Assembly: GCA_025363015.1 (NCBI GenBank)
Contig: JANYEQ010000020.1
Coordinates: 1 to 64,000, forward strand
Source of the DNA: Bacteroidota bacterium
Lineage (GTDB): Bacteria > Bacteroidota > Bacteroidia > B-17B0 > Aurantibacillaceae
Reading direction: 5' to 3'
DNA length: 64,000 bases
Shown piece after piece: positions 9,040 through 17,543 of the stretch (the stretch's first letter is position 1; every line of letters begins with the position of its first letter). Below the pieces are notes generated by a model. It searched no databases and was not told the origin of the DNA. It saw only the letters and a program-made list of their open reading frames with translations. The translations under genes and the position numbers were made by a program.

Positions 9040-9369
9040 ATGGAAAACAAATCAAAATTAATTAGCTGCTCAATGATTGCAGCTGCTTTAATGAGCGTAT
9101 CTGCAGTTAAAGCTACAAGTTTATTAAACTACAATGCTTTAGGCACTGCAGGCGAAGTTCGTACTTCTTTAGTTAAATCTATTGAAGCTACTTGCGGCGA
9201 GAAAAAAGCTGAAACTAAAGATGCTAAAACTAAAGACGCAAAATGCGGCGAGAAAAAAGCTAAAGACGCAAAATGCGGCGAGAAAAAAGCTAAAGATGGC
9301 AAATGCGGAGAAGGCAAATGCGGCGAGAAAAAAGGTGAGCACAAAAAAGAAGAAGCAAAACCTCACTAA
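9040..9369 (+). CDS. Bufferin-like secreted Cys-repeat precursor peptide
   Basis: The 109-residue product has an N-terminal signal peptide (about residues 1-25, hydrophobic core CSMIAAALMSVSAV). A Lys/Glu/Ala-rich tail follows, carrying five Cys-Gly-Glu units at Cys52, 69, 79, 89 and 94. Repeats of the type KCGEKKAKDA are spaced by 10, and the last pair reads GKCGEGKCGEKK. The EGKCG core is the signature modified by MNIO enzymes in HvfA/BufA (bufferin) precursors, where Cys is turned into a copper-binding heterocycle. The tail ends in His (GEHKKEEAKPH). It is followed by a hairpin terminator and then the MNIO gene. The sequence would not be found by a strict DUF2282 search, so the assignment rests on motif and context. 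Confidence 0.8.
   Translation: MENKSKLISCSMIAAALMSVSAVKATSLLNYNALGTAGEVRTSLVKSIEATCGEKKAETKDAKTKDAKCGEKKAKDAKCGEKKAKDGKCGEGKCGEKKGEHKKEEAKPH
9235..9294 (+). repeat. Perfect tandem 30-bp repeat in the precursor gene
   Basis: Two identical 30-base units (9235-9264 and 9265-9294) encode DAKCGEKKAK twice. Degenerate versions flank them on both sides. The identity at silent positions suggests recent duplication by slippage, a way to change the number of modifiable Cys units. Confidence 0.9.
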
Positions 9370-9385
9370 TCAAACATTAACAAGG

Positions 9386-9416
9386 TGCCCTTCTAAATTT
9401 TTAGAAGGGCATTTTT
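9386..9416 (+). terminator. Hairpin terminator between precursor and MNIO genes
   Basis: An 11-bp perfect stem (TGCCCTTCTAA / TTAGAAGGGCA) with a 4-base loop is followed by TTTTT. It lies 17 bases after the precursor stop. It probably ends most transcripts, so the peptide would be made in excess over the enzymes further downstream. Confidence 0.85.
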
Positions 9417-9485
9417 GTTTTAAGAACTTGCTTAATAAAGGTATAAAATATAAAACTTCACTCTTATACTTCATTTAAAGCAACA

Positions 9486-9510
9486 CTTCAGGCTGAGCGA
9501 AGTTAAAGCC
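9486..9510. repeat. Dispersed GGCTGAGCGAAGTCGAAGCC-type repeat
   Basis: GGCTGAGCGAAGTTAAAGCC (9491-9510) is a slightly degenerate copy of the short GAGCGAAGTCGAAG-type element that is scattered in many Bacteroidota genomes. Related copies lie in coding sequence at 42540 and 44486. This one sits in the leader of the MNIO gene. Confidence 0.55.
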
Positions 9511-9536
9511 TATTGAAAACAAACAAACAAACAACA

Positions 9537-10370
9537 ATGAATCATTCTATTGGCATAGGTTTCCGTAAAGATTTTGCAGAAGAGTTGTTAAACACCAACG
9601 ACTTAAAACCTGCGTTTATTGAATTAGCCCCCGAAAACTGGATTGGCATGGGCGGCTATTGGAAAAAAGAATTAGATAAAGCCGCCGAAAAATTTCCCAT
9701 AACTTGTCATGGCTTATCATTAAGCATTGGTAGCCCCGATGAGGTAGATGTTAATTTTGTAAAACAAGTAAAGCAATTTTTAAAACACTACAACGTAAAA
9801 ATTTATAGCGAACACTTAAGCTATTCAAAGTGCGACAACGCACATTTGTACGATTTGTTACCCATTCCCTTTAGAGAAGATGCCGTAAAACATATAGTAC
9901 AACGAATTAAACAAGTGCAAGATATTTTAGAAATGCCATTAGTGCTAGAAAACGTAAGCTATTATACGTCTGTTGCTGCACAAATGAAAGAAGAAGAGTT
10001 TATTTCAGCAATTGTAAACGAAAGCGGTTGTAACATGTTGTTAGATGTAAATAACGTATATGTAAACGCTTTTAATCATAATTACAACGCTAAAGAATTT
10101 ATAAAAAAACTACCTTTACATAAAGTTGCTTATGTTCACATTGCTGGTCACGAGCAGGTTAGCGACACATTAATAATTGATACACATGGCCAAGCGGTTA
10201 TTGACCCCGTGTTTGAATTATTTGATTACGCCTCTGATTTAATTAAACCCGTACCCGTTTTATTAGAACGCGATTTTAATATTCCTGAATTAAGCGAATT
10301 ACAAAACGAAATAAATAGATTAGATGCTATTGTTTCAAAAAAATGGCAAACCAATTATGCAATTGCTTAA
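9537..10370 (+). CDS. bufB: MNIO-family enzyme (DUF692), BufB/HvfB-like
   Basis: This 277-residue protein belongs to the multinuclear non-haem iron oxidative (MNIO, DUF692) enzymes, which modify Cys residues of ribosomal peptides. Conserved blocks are visible in order: ELAPENWIGMGGYW, CHGLSLSIGSPDEVD, YSEHLSYSK, LENVSYY, MLLDVNNVYVN, VHIAGHE, DTHGQAVID and LLERDFNIPE. Likely metal ligands are His58, His93, Glu138, Asp170, His201, His217 and Glu244, by position within these blocks. ATG 9537 is preferred over the in-frame TTG at 9513, since family members begin close to the IGIGFR motif. Its stop overlaps the start of the DUF2063 gene. The substrate is presumably the Cys-repeat peptide just upstream. 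Confidence 0.93.
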   Translation: MNHSIGIGFRKDFAEELLNTNDLKPAFIELAPENWIGMGGYWKKELDKAAEKFPITCHGLSLSIGSPDEVDVNFVKQVKQFLKHYNVKIYSEHLSYSKCDNAHLYDLLPIPFREDAVKHIVQRIKQVQDILEMPLVLENVSYYTSVAAQMKEEEFISAIVNESGCNMLLDVNNVYVNAFNHNYNAKEFIKKLPLHKVAYVHIAGHEQVSDTLIIDTHGQAVIDPVFELFDYASDLIKPVPVLLERDFNIPELSELQNEINRLDAIVSKKWQTNYAIA

Positions 10371-11112
10371 AGAAGATACTCACACGCAGCAAGCGCGTTT
10401 GGCAGACTATTGTCGCACGGGCAACACCCCAAATTTAATAGATATAAAACAAGATAATTTATATCAGTATCGCCGCCTTGTTTTTAATATTGCCAGCGAT
10501 ACGTTAGAAACCGCTTACCCAATAACCTATAGTTTTTTACCACAAAATGTTTGGGAAAAATTAGTGTACGATTATTTTGCCGAACACAAATGCCAAACAA
10601 CACAGGTGTGGCGAATGCCTTTGGAATTTTATGACTATTGTAAAGAAAAAAACCTTCAAGAAACATTAGGCGTTCCTTTTTTAAACGATTTATTATATTT
10701 TGAATGGTTGGAGTTAGATGTTCACACCATGGAAGATATAGCCTATCCAAAAACAAAAGAAATTGGAAGTTGGCTAACAGATGTTATTGTATTAAACCCA
10801 GAGCATAAACTCATACAACTAAGTTACCCCGTTCATACCACAGCGCCAACCGAAAATTTAGACGAAAAAAAGGGCAATTATTTTTTGTTAATTTATCGCG
10901 AAAAACAAACAGGCAACGTGCAGTTTATTGATTTATCAATGTTGTATGTGTTTATTATCGAAAATATTATTAATGGCATTACTCTAAATATAATTTTAGA
11001 AGAAGCAAATACCTTATTACAAATAAATGATATTGATTTATTAACCCAACACGCATTAACTTTTTTAGAAGATTTAAAACAACGCGAGTTTGTTTTAGGT
11101 TTTTTGTCTTAG
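10357..11112 (+). CDS. bufC: DUF2063 protein, BufC/HvfC-like MNIO partner
   Basis: The 251-residue protein has the DUF2063 pattern in its N-terminal half (LADYCRTG, YRRLVFNIASDTLETAYPI, VWEKLVYDYFAEH, LGVPFLNDLLYFEWLELD). The C-terminal half is mixed alpha/beta and is typical of HvfC/BufC partners. In characterised systems this protein binds the MNIO enzyme and helps to recognise the precursor. ATG 10357 gives a 14-base overlap with the MNIO gene; the in-frame ATG at 10324 would give a longer overlap and a less typical N-terminus. Overlap and gene order support translational coupling with the enzyme. Confidence 0.88.
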   Translation: MQLLKEDTHTQQARLADYCRTGNTPNLIDIKQDNLYQYRRLVFNIASDTLETAYPITYSFLPQNVWEKLVYDYFAEHKCQTTQVWRMPLEFYDYCKEKNLQETLGVPFLNDLLYFEWLELDVHTMEDIAYPKTKEIGSWLTDVIVLNPEHKLIQLSYPVHTTAPTENLDEKKGNYFLLIYREKQTGNVQFIDLSMLYVFIIENIINGITLNIILEEANTLLQINDIDLLTQHALTFLEDLKQREFVLGFLS

Positions 11113-11160
11113 CCTGCTGAAACGGTAAGGGTAGTAATTTAATAATTACAAAAAAATAAA

Positions 11161-11604
11161 ATGATGATAAAAAAATTAATAGAAAAGTTTAATAACAGTG
11201 CTAATAAAGGACAATCTATTGCCTTATTAGGTTTACGTTTAGTGTTGGCTTATGGCTTTTATGAAACCGCAAAAATAAAATGGCAAGATATAGGCTCGGT
11301 AGCCGATTGGTTTGAAAGCATAGGCATTATTGCTCCAAAATTTAATGCGTACTTAGCTGCTACTACCGAAATGGCAGGGGTGTTTTTATTAGCCCTAGGG
11401 TTAGGCGTACGTTTTATTTCAATTCCACTAATTATTACCATGGTGGTGGCAATTAAAACCGCACATTGGGCCAATGGTTTTGCCGCAGGCGATAATGGTT
11501 ACGAAATACCCTTATATTATTTATTAATGTTATTGGTTTTAACAAGTTTTGGTGCTGGAAAATTAAGTGCCGATTATTTAATACAACGTTTTATAAAAAA
11601 ATAA
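11161..11604 (+). CDS. bufD: DoxX-family membrane protein, BufD/HvfD-like
   Basis: The 147-residue protein has four predicted membrane segments (about 20-40, 65-82, 85-101 and 116-133). It has the DoxX pattern LRLVLAYGFYETAKIKW, FNAYLAATTEMAGVFLLALGLGVR and the acidic/polar WANGFAAGDNGYEIPLYY loop. DoxX proteins occur at the end of many bufferin/HvfABCD operons and are thought to help with membrane redox or handling of the product; the exact role is unknown. It starts 48 bases after the DUF2063 gene and closes the cluster. Confidence 0.88.
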   Translation: MMIKKLIEKFNNSANKGQSIALLGLRLVLAYGFYETAKIKWQDIGSVADWFESIGIIAPKFNAYLAATTEMAGVFLLALGLGVRFISIPLIITMVVAIKTAHWANGFAAGDNGYEIPLYYLLMLLVLTSFGAGKLSADYLIQRFIKK

Positions 11605-11677
11605 TTTTAACACTATTTTAACAATAAACTTTGGCTGGTGGCGTTAAATAGCCTACCTTTAATGTAATTATTGTCGA

Positions 11678-14392
11678 GTGAAAAAATTAAGTTTAATACT
11701 ACTATTATTTATTTGCGCACGTGGTTTTGCTACCCATAACCGCGCAGGCGAAATTACATACAAACGCATAGCGCCCTATACACAAGTAGTTGGTGGTATT
11801 ACAGTACCTGTTTACACTTATTCTATTACCGTAACAAAATATACCGATCATGGCCAATCTGTTGCTGATAGATGTGTTGATACGGTTTATTTTGGCGATG
11901 GCGCCAGAGGTATAGCCCCAAGAATAAATAGCGACCCCCAAACCTCGCCCTGCTCTTGCGGCTCAGCGGGTTGTGGTAGTTTAATAGTAAACAACACTAA
12001 CTATAAAGTAAAATTAAATATTTACACAATTATTCACACCTATCCTGGGGCTGGTAATTATTTAATACATTCTGCCGATCCTAATAGAAACGGCGGCGTA
12101 TTTAATATGAGTAACTCTATTAATCAAGCTTTTTATATCGAATCTTTATTGGTTATTAATAATTTTACGGGGGCAAATAGTTCGCCTGTGTTACTTAATC
12201 CTCCAATTGATAAAGGCTGCATAAACCAATGTTTTTATCACAATCCTGGTGCTTATGATGTGGATCACGATAGTTTAAGTTACCAAATTACAACCTCTAG
12301 AGGTTATGATGGCAGTACCGTAACAGGATATTTTTTTCCACCTGCAAGTGCTTTTGGTATTGATGCCGTTACAGGTTTATTAACCTGGTGTTCGCCACAA
12401 GCACAGGGCGAATACAATATTGCTTTTATTGTGAGAGAGTGGCGCAAAAACACAAACGGCGTGTATCAACAAATAGGTTACGTATTGCGCGATATGCAAG
12501 TAGTTGTTGGTGTTTGCCCAGTTAACAGCTCTCCACCCACACTTATTGTACCTGCGGATACCTGTGTAGTGGCAGGAGCCATTATTAATAAAACTATTTT
12601 TGCCTCTGATGAAAATGCGCCCATAACAATTAGTGGTAACGCAGGCGCATACAACGCCCCTTTACCCATTGCATTTCCACAACAAGTAACAAGTAGCGGC
12701 TCCAACACAACAGCAGTTTTAAATTTTGTGTGGAATACCAATTGCTCGCACATTGCCATTCAGCCCTATGCTACGGTTTTTAAAGCCGAAGACAGTGGCC
12801 TACCAAACCATTTAGTAAATTTTGCAACCTATAAAATAAGAGTTGTACCTCCGCCAATTCAAAGTTTAACCGCTATACCCATTGGTTCTACTATAAAAGT
12901 AGCTTGGCAATTATCTACCTGTAGCCCTACTAATAACCCCATTGTAAATTATATAATTTATCGAAAAAATTCTTGTAGTATATACTCGCCAGGGCCCTGC
13001 GAACTTCGTATTCCTAAATCTTCGGGTTTTGATTCTATTGGTAAAACAAGTCCAAGTATTAATCAATTTATTGATAATAATAATGGTAACGGTTTAGTAG
13101 TGGGACAAAATTACAGTTATTTAGTGGTAGCGCGTTATTACGATGGTTCGCAAAGCTATGGCAGCACTCAAGTGTGCGCCCAACTAAAAAAAGATGTGCC
13201 TATTATTTTAAATGTAGATGTGTTGAGCACCTCTGTAAGTACAGGTTCTATTTATGTTAGGTGGCACAAACCTTATACCAATACAGGCAATTTTGATACT
13301 ACGGTGTTTACAGGTCCATACCAATTTAACTTAAAATACCGCTCAGGCTCTACTGGTACGTACACTACAATTTTTAATTCCACCAAGACTAATTTTTATT
13401 TATTAGATACGGAATACTATCACACCAATATAAACACCACCGATATTAATAAAGACTATGTGGTTGAATTTATTTCGGGTACGGTTACAATAGGCTCTTC
13501 GCAGCGCGCTAACTCAGTATTTTTAGTAGCTACCCCTGCCGATAGAAAAATAAATTTACAGTGGAATTCAAACACTCCATGGAATAATTATAAATACACC
13601 ATCTATCGTAAAAACCCAACTCAAATAACCTTTACAGCTGTTGCCACAACCTCGCTAACAACTTACATCGATACATTAAACATTGTAAACCGTAGTAATT
13701 ACTGCTATAAAATTTTAAGCGAAGGGCAGTATTCCGACGCTACAATACCAAAACCATTATTAAACAATTCGCAAGAAACGTGTGCTACTGCAAAAGATTT
13801 AACGCCGCCTTGTACACCAACAATAAATATTACGGCAGATTGTATTACGGGAGCAGTTCAAGTTACATGGACAAACGTAAAGCAAATTTGTAATGGTAGC
13901 GACGATGTTGTAAAATATTTACTGTTTTATAAACCCACCATTGACGATAATTATAACCTCATCGCCACCTTAAGTGGCGCCACATCTACCATATACATAT
14001 CTGATGGTTTAGAGTTAGTTTCGGGTTGCTACGCTGTACAAGCGGTTGATTCGAGCGACAACACGAGTCCAACAAGTATAGATTTTTGTATTGATAACTG
14101 CCCAGAGTTTGAATTACCAAACATTGTAACGCTAAACGGCGACGATGTAAACGATTTTTTTAAGGCTCGAAAAGTACGTCAAATAAAAGAAATTGATTTA
14201 GTGGTTTTTGACCGCTGGGGTAATTTAGTGTATAAAACAAATGACCCTTATTTTAAATGGGATTGTGTAAGTATTTTAACCAAACAACAAGTAAGCGAAG
14301 GTACCTTTTTTTATATTTGCGATGTGTTTGAGCCCCGTGTAAGCGGTATAAAAAAACGCAATTTAAAAGGCTATATGCAGGTGGTAAAGTAA
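11678..14392 (+). CDS. Large secreted protein with gliding-motility-associated C-terminal (CHU_C) domain
   Basis: A signal peptide (start GTG, MKKLSLILLLFICARGFA) is followed by HNRAGEITYKRI, the usual opening of this Bacteroidota surface-protein family. The middle holds cadherin/Ig-like and fibronectin-III-like stretches (near 390-500, 510-620, 625-700 and 715-800). The last 90 residues form the CHU_C/TIGR04131 tail (FELPNIVTLNGDDVNDFF, VVFDRWGNLVYKT, SEGTFFYICDV), which acts as a type IX secretion signal and anchors proteins to the surface. At 904 residues it is probably an adhesin-like surface protein. It follows the DoxX gene by 73 bases, but its content links it to the surface rather than to the peptide system. 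Confidence 0.85.
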   Translation: MKKLSLILLLFICARGFATHNRAGEITYKRIAPYTQVVGGITVPVYTYSITVTKYTDHGQSVADRCVDTVYFGDGARGIAPRINSDPQTSPCSCGSAGCGSLIVNNTNYKVKLNIYTIIHTYPGAGNYLIHSADPNRNGGVFNMSNSINQAFYIESLLVINNFTGANSSPVLLNPPIDKGCINQCFYHNPGAYDVDHDSLSYQITTSRGYDGSTVTGYFFPPASAFGIDAVTGLLTWCSPQAQGEYNIAFIVREWRKNTNGVYQQIGYVLRDMQVVVGVCPVNSSPPTLIVPADTCVVAGAIINKTIFASDENAPITISGNAGAYNAPLPIAFPQQVTSSGSNTTAVLNFVWNTNCSHIAIQPYATVFKAEDSGLPNHLVNFATYKIRVVPPPIQSLTAIPIGSTIKVAWQLSTCSPTNNPIVNYIIYRKNSCSIYSPGPCELRIPKSSGFDSIGKTSPSINQFIDNNNGNGLVVGQNYSYLVVARYYDGSQSYGSTQVCAQLKKDVPIILNVDVLSTSVSTGSIYVRWHKPYTNTGNFDTTVFTGPYQFNLKYRSGSTGTYTTIFNSTKTNFYLLDTEYYHTNINTTDINKDYVVEFISGTVTIGSSQRANSVFLVATPADRKINLQWNSNTPWNNYKYTIYRKNPTQITFTAVATTSLTTYIDTLNIVNRSNYCYKILSEGQYSDATIPKPLLNNSQETCATAKDLTPPCTPTINITADCITGAVQVTWTNVKQICNGSDDVVKYLLFYKPTIDDNYNLIATLSGATSTIYISDGLELVSGCYAVQAVDSSDNTSPTSIDFCIDNCPEFELPNIVTLNGDDVNDFFKARKVRQIKEIDLVVFDRWGNLVYKTNDPYFKWDCVSILTKQQVSEGTFFYICDVFEPRVSGIKKRNLKGYMQVVK

Positions 14393-14464
14393 TGTATAAA
14401 TAGGATTTGTTAAACCTACTACAAAAAAACACCTATCTTTCAGCTCTAAATTTTTTAATAAAAA

Positions 14465-15655
14465 ATGAAACTTTACAAAAACCTTGTTAACTCTATTGCC
14501 GAAACATTAACGGATATTTTTGTAAAAAATAGATATGCCGATAAAGCCTTAGAAAAACTATTTAAACAAAATCCAAAGTGGGGCAGTAGAGATAGGCGCT
14601 TTGTGGCCGAAGCTGTTTATGATATTGTGCGCAATTACCGTTTGTATGCTGAGCTGGCGCAATCGCCAAAAAACTTTTGGTTTATAACTGCGGTATGGTT
14701 AATACTTAAAGACATTGAATTACCAAGCTGGCAAGAGTTTCTGCATGTTGACCCCGCATTTATTTTAAAACAAAAAGAAAGATTAAAAACACAAGTAGCT
14801 GTTTATCAATCGTACCCCGATTGGCTTTGGCAATTAGGCGAAAACGAATTAGGTAAAAATGTTTGGGAAACAGAAGCTGTGGCAATGAACCAACAAGCTG
14901 AGGTTGTTTTAAGAGTAAATACTTTAAAAACCACAGTTCAAAAATTAAAAGAAGAATTTGCTAACGAAAAAATTGAAACAATATTTATTCAAAACAATAC
15001 TAATGCCTTGCAACTTGTTAAGCGCGAAAATGTTTTTAAAAATAAATATTTTGCCGAAGGTTGGTTTGAAGTTCAAGATGCCGGCTCGCAACAAATTGGT
15101 GAGTTTGTAAACCCAAAACCAACCGATTTAGTTATTGATGCTTGTGCGGGAGCAGGAGGCAAAAGCTTGCAATTAGCGGCCTTAATGCAAAACAAAGGCA
15201 AAATTATTAGTATGGATGTGGAGGCTTGGAAACTAGAAGAACTAAAAAAACGTGCTAGGCGCGCAGGAGCATTTAATATTGAAACGCGGGTTATTGAAGA
15301 TTCAAAAACAGTAAAACGTTTAGAAAGCAAGGCCGACAAAATTTTATTAGACGTGCCTTGTAGTGGCTTGGGCGTTATAAAGCGCAACCCAGATGCAAAA
15401 TGGAAACTAAATGCGGAAACCATTGAGCGTACAAAATTATTACAACAAAAAATTATTACAGAGTATAGCACAATGGTAAAAACAGGTGGAAGCTTAATAT
15501 ACAGCACCTGTAGCATTTTGCCATCAGAAAACAAACAACAGGTTGATGTTTTTTTAAAAGCAAATTTAAATTTTGAATTTATAAAAGATACTACAATTTT
15601 ACCGTCGCAAGGTTACGATGGATTTTATATGTGCGAATTAAAAAAAATAAGCTAA
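14465..15655 (+). CDS. rsmB: rRNA cytosine-C5 methyltransferase, RsmB/NOL1-NOP2-Sun family
   Basis: The product uses S-adenosylmethionine to methylate a cytosine of rRNA. A helical NusB-like segment at about 1-130 is followed by the methyltransferase domain. SAM motif I is DACAGAGGKSLQLAAL; motif IV is DVPCSGLGVIKRNPDAKW with the release Cys; motif VI is STCSILPSE with the catalytic Cys. At 396 residues it is a little shorter than E. coli RsmB. The exact target cytosine cannot be told from sequence, so RsmB is the best match and not proven. The stop overlaps the convergent carrier gene by 4 bases. Confidence 0.85.
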   Translation: MKLYKNLVNSIAETLTDIFVKNRYADKALEKLFKQNPKWGSRDRRFVAEAVYDIVRNYRLYAELAQSPKNFWFITAVWLILKDIELPSWQEFLHVDPAFILKQKERLKTQVAVYQSYPDWLWQLGENELGKNVWETEAVAMNQQAEVVLRVNTLKTTVQKLKEEFANEKIETIFIQNNTNALQLVKRENVFKNKYFAEGWFEVQDAGSQQIGEFVNPKPTDLVIDACAGAGGKSLQLAALMQNKGKIISMDVEAWKLEELKKRARRAGAFNIETRVIEDSKTVKRLESKADKILLDVPCSGLGVIKRNPDAKWKLNAETIERTKLLQQKIITEYSTMVKTGGSLIYSTCSILPSENKQQVDVFLKANLNFEFIKDTTILPSQGYDGFYMCELKKIS

Positions 15656-16995
15656 ACTTTATTTTCTTCTTTAAACCGCGTAAAAATTAAAGCGGCAATA
15701 AAACAAAGTACAAAACCTAAAATACCATTTAAGCGTACTCCAAAATCGTTGCCCACATCTTTCCCATAAATTAAAAACATAGCAAACAAAGCTATACCAA
15801 AGGTTTGAGCAATTTTTACAAAAAAGTAACGCACCGCAAAATAAATAGCTTCTTTGTTTTCGTTGGTTTCTAAACTATCTTTTTCAATAATTTCGGCAAG
15901 TATTGCATTGGGCAAAATATTAAGCGAAGCTAAAGGAATTGCAGCAAAGGCAATTAAAAAATAAATTTGTACTTGGGCATTAATAGTTGTTTTCCCCAAA
16001 AAATAAATGCCTAAAAAAACAAACGATAATAATAGTAATGATATAATAACTATAATTTTTTTCCCCACTTTTTTTGCTAAATAATTTACTACTGGATAAA
16101 ATAAAAACGATGTCAAAACCATAGTTATCATTAGCTTATTGCCAATACTTTCTGGTAATTGCAACAGTACAGTAACAAAATATAAAAGCCCCGAAGTGAT
16201 AATTGTAACACCAATAAAGTAACTAAAATCGGCCACAATAAACAGTAAAAAATTTTTATTAGTAAGGGTTTGTTTTAGGGCTTTTTTCATGGGGATAGCA
16301 CTTGGCTTACCGACACAGTATTTTTTTTCGTTAATAGCCAAAACAGTAATTAACATAAATACAGCGGCAAGCAAGGCCAAAACAAAAACGGTTAATTGTA
16401 TGGCGGCAAGTCGTGTTACAATATTAAAACTATATTGCAACACATTTGCCAAACTAAAAGCATTTGAGGCAATACCAATACCAAAAACATAGCCCACACT
16501 TTGCCAGGTGGCTAGTTTTATTTTATCGTTAGAGGTGGGCGCTAACTCTGGTAACAAAGCATTGTAGGGTATAATGTAGGTTGTAGATGAAACATAAAAC
16601 CCAATTAGCATAAACACAACCCATACAATATTTAAAGTACTTTCGTGATGTTGTAAAGGATAAAAAACCAAAAAACAAAAAACAAAAGAGGGTATAATTG
16701 CCAGTTTCATTAATGGGATGCGACGGCCTTTTGGGTGTTTACTTTTATCGCTAAACTGAGCTATAAACGGGTCATACAGGGCATCAATTAATCTACCACT
16801 TGCTGTAATAATAGCTATGGCATTAAACGCCCCAAACACAACTACTTGTGTAATTAGTTTTGGCAAACCGCTTGTGCTAGGCGGCAAGTATAAATAAACT
16901 AATATTACACTTATTAAATTAACAAGTATACTCCAACCCATCATACCAAAGGCGTAGGCTATTTGCTTACTAAAAGGTAGTGTTTGTTTTTGCAT
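15652..16995 (-). CDS. MFS carrier of the GPH (MelB-like) family
   Basis: This 447-residue inner-membrane protein has about twelve membrane segments. The family signature SGRLIDALYDPFIAQFSDKS, followed by GRRIPLMK, marks the cytoplasmic loop between helices 2 and 3 of the glycoside-pentoside-hexuronide:cation symporters. The substrate is probably a sugar or sugar derivative taken up with Na+ or H+, but no sugar enzymes are adjacent, so this remains open. It may be co-transcribed with the DUF1569 gene 6 bases upstream. Confidence 0.85.
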   Translation of the reverse strand: MQKQTLPFSKQIAYAFGMMGWSILVNLISVILVYLYLPPSTSGLPKLITQVVVFGAFNAIAIITASGRLIDALYDPFIAQFSDKSKHPKGRRIPLMKLAIIPSFVFCFLVFYPLQHHESTLNIVWVVFMLIGFYVSSTTYIIPYNALLPELAPTSNDKIKLATWQSVGYVFGIGIASNAFSLANVLQYSFNIVTRLAAIQLTVFVLALLAAVFMLITVLAINEKKYCVGKPSAIPMKKALKQTLTNKNFLLFIVADFSYFIGVTIITSGLLYFVTVLLQLPESIGNKLMITMVLTSFLFYPVVNYLAKKVGKKIIVIISLLLLSFVFLGIYFLGKTTINAQVQIYFLIAFAAIPLASLNILPNAILAEIIEKDSLETNENKEAIYFAVRYFFVKIAQTFGIALFAMFLIYGKDVGNDFGVRLNGILGFVLCFIAALIFTRFKEENKV

Positions 16996-17001
16996 TATTT
17001 T

Positions 17002-17445
17002 TTAAACACCAAATTGGCTTAAATGATGGTCTAAGTGTTTAACGTGTAAAATATCCCATTGTTCATGCGTCATAGAACCAAACGCGGGGTGTGGATTTTG
17101 TGTAATATTTTGTTTTTCAAACGCAGGAATTAAATTTAATAAGGCTTGTTTTTCAAATGCAAAACCTTTAGTGGTGGGTAGTTTAGCCTCTTTAAAAGTT
17201 GGCAAGCTTTTACTAAACCCGCCAGGACTTGTTATTTTTTTAAGAATACGTTTTCCAAATAAAAACGCAATTAATTTATTAGGTTTAATTTCGCGTTTAT
17301 TTACAGCTATTTCTAAAGCTATTTGGCAATGTTTTAGCATTTGATCAACTGACATTGTTCCCCAAACAGCCTTAGTTTCGGGCGTTAATTTATTAATACG
17401 GTTAATAAATTCTTGTTTTGTTTCGTTTAATAATAAACTTTTCAT
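17002..17445 (-). CDS. DUF1569 (DinB-like) protein
   Basis: The 147-residue product matches DUF1569, a branch of the DinB/YfiT four-helix-bundle superfamily. Visible signatures are WGTMSVDQMLKHCQIALE near the N-terminus and MTHEQWDILHVKHLDHHLSQFGV at the C-terminus, with several His residues that could form the metal site. Proteins of this fold can be thiol-dependent transferases, but the function of DUF1569 is unknown. The start at 17445 (MKSLLLNETK) is favoured; an ATG ten codons earlier adds a tail that looks non-native. Confidence 0.85.
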   Translation of the reverse strand: MKSLLLNETKQEFINRINKLTPETKAVWGTMSVDQMLKHCQIALEIAVNKREIKPNKLIAFLFGKRILKKITSPGGFSKSLPTFKEAKLPTTKGFAFEKQALLNLIPAFEKQNITQNPHPAFGSMTHEQWDILHVKHLDHHLSQFGV

Positions 17446-17499
17446 TTTATAATATATAACCAAATTACGTAACAATTAATTTTAAAAACAAAATTATTA

Positions 17500-17528
17500 T
17501 TGTTCGGCATTAAACTTTAGTATCTTTC
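17500..17528 (+). promoter_or_regulatory. Possible promoter of the serine hydrolase gene
   Basis: TTG at 17500-17502 and TATCTTTC at 17521-17528 are 18 bases apart. They resemble a Bacteroidota -33/-7 pair with one mismatch in the -7 box. The ATG is 16 bases further on. Confidence 0.35.
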
Positions 17529-17543
17529 GTTAATCTAAACAAT

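Noticed and set aside
9235-9294. Two 30-bp direct repeats as a possible CRISPR array
   Set aside because: The units are contiguous without spacers and encode a peptide repeat.
9182-9478. Lysine-rich open frame overlapping the precursor peptide gene
   Set aside because: It is the +1 frame of the tandem repeats. The other frame has a signal peptide and conserved CGE motifs, and this one crosses the terminator.
15073-15534. Minus-strand 153-residue open frame inside rsmB
   Set aside because: The plus strand holds all the methyltransferase motifs; the antisense product has no family features.
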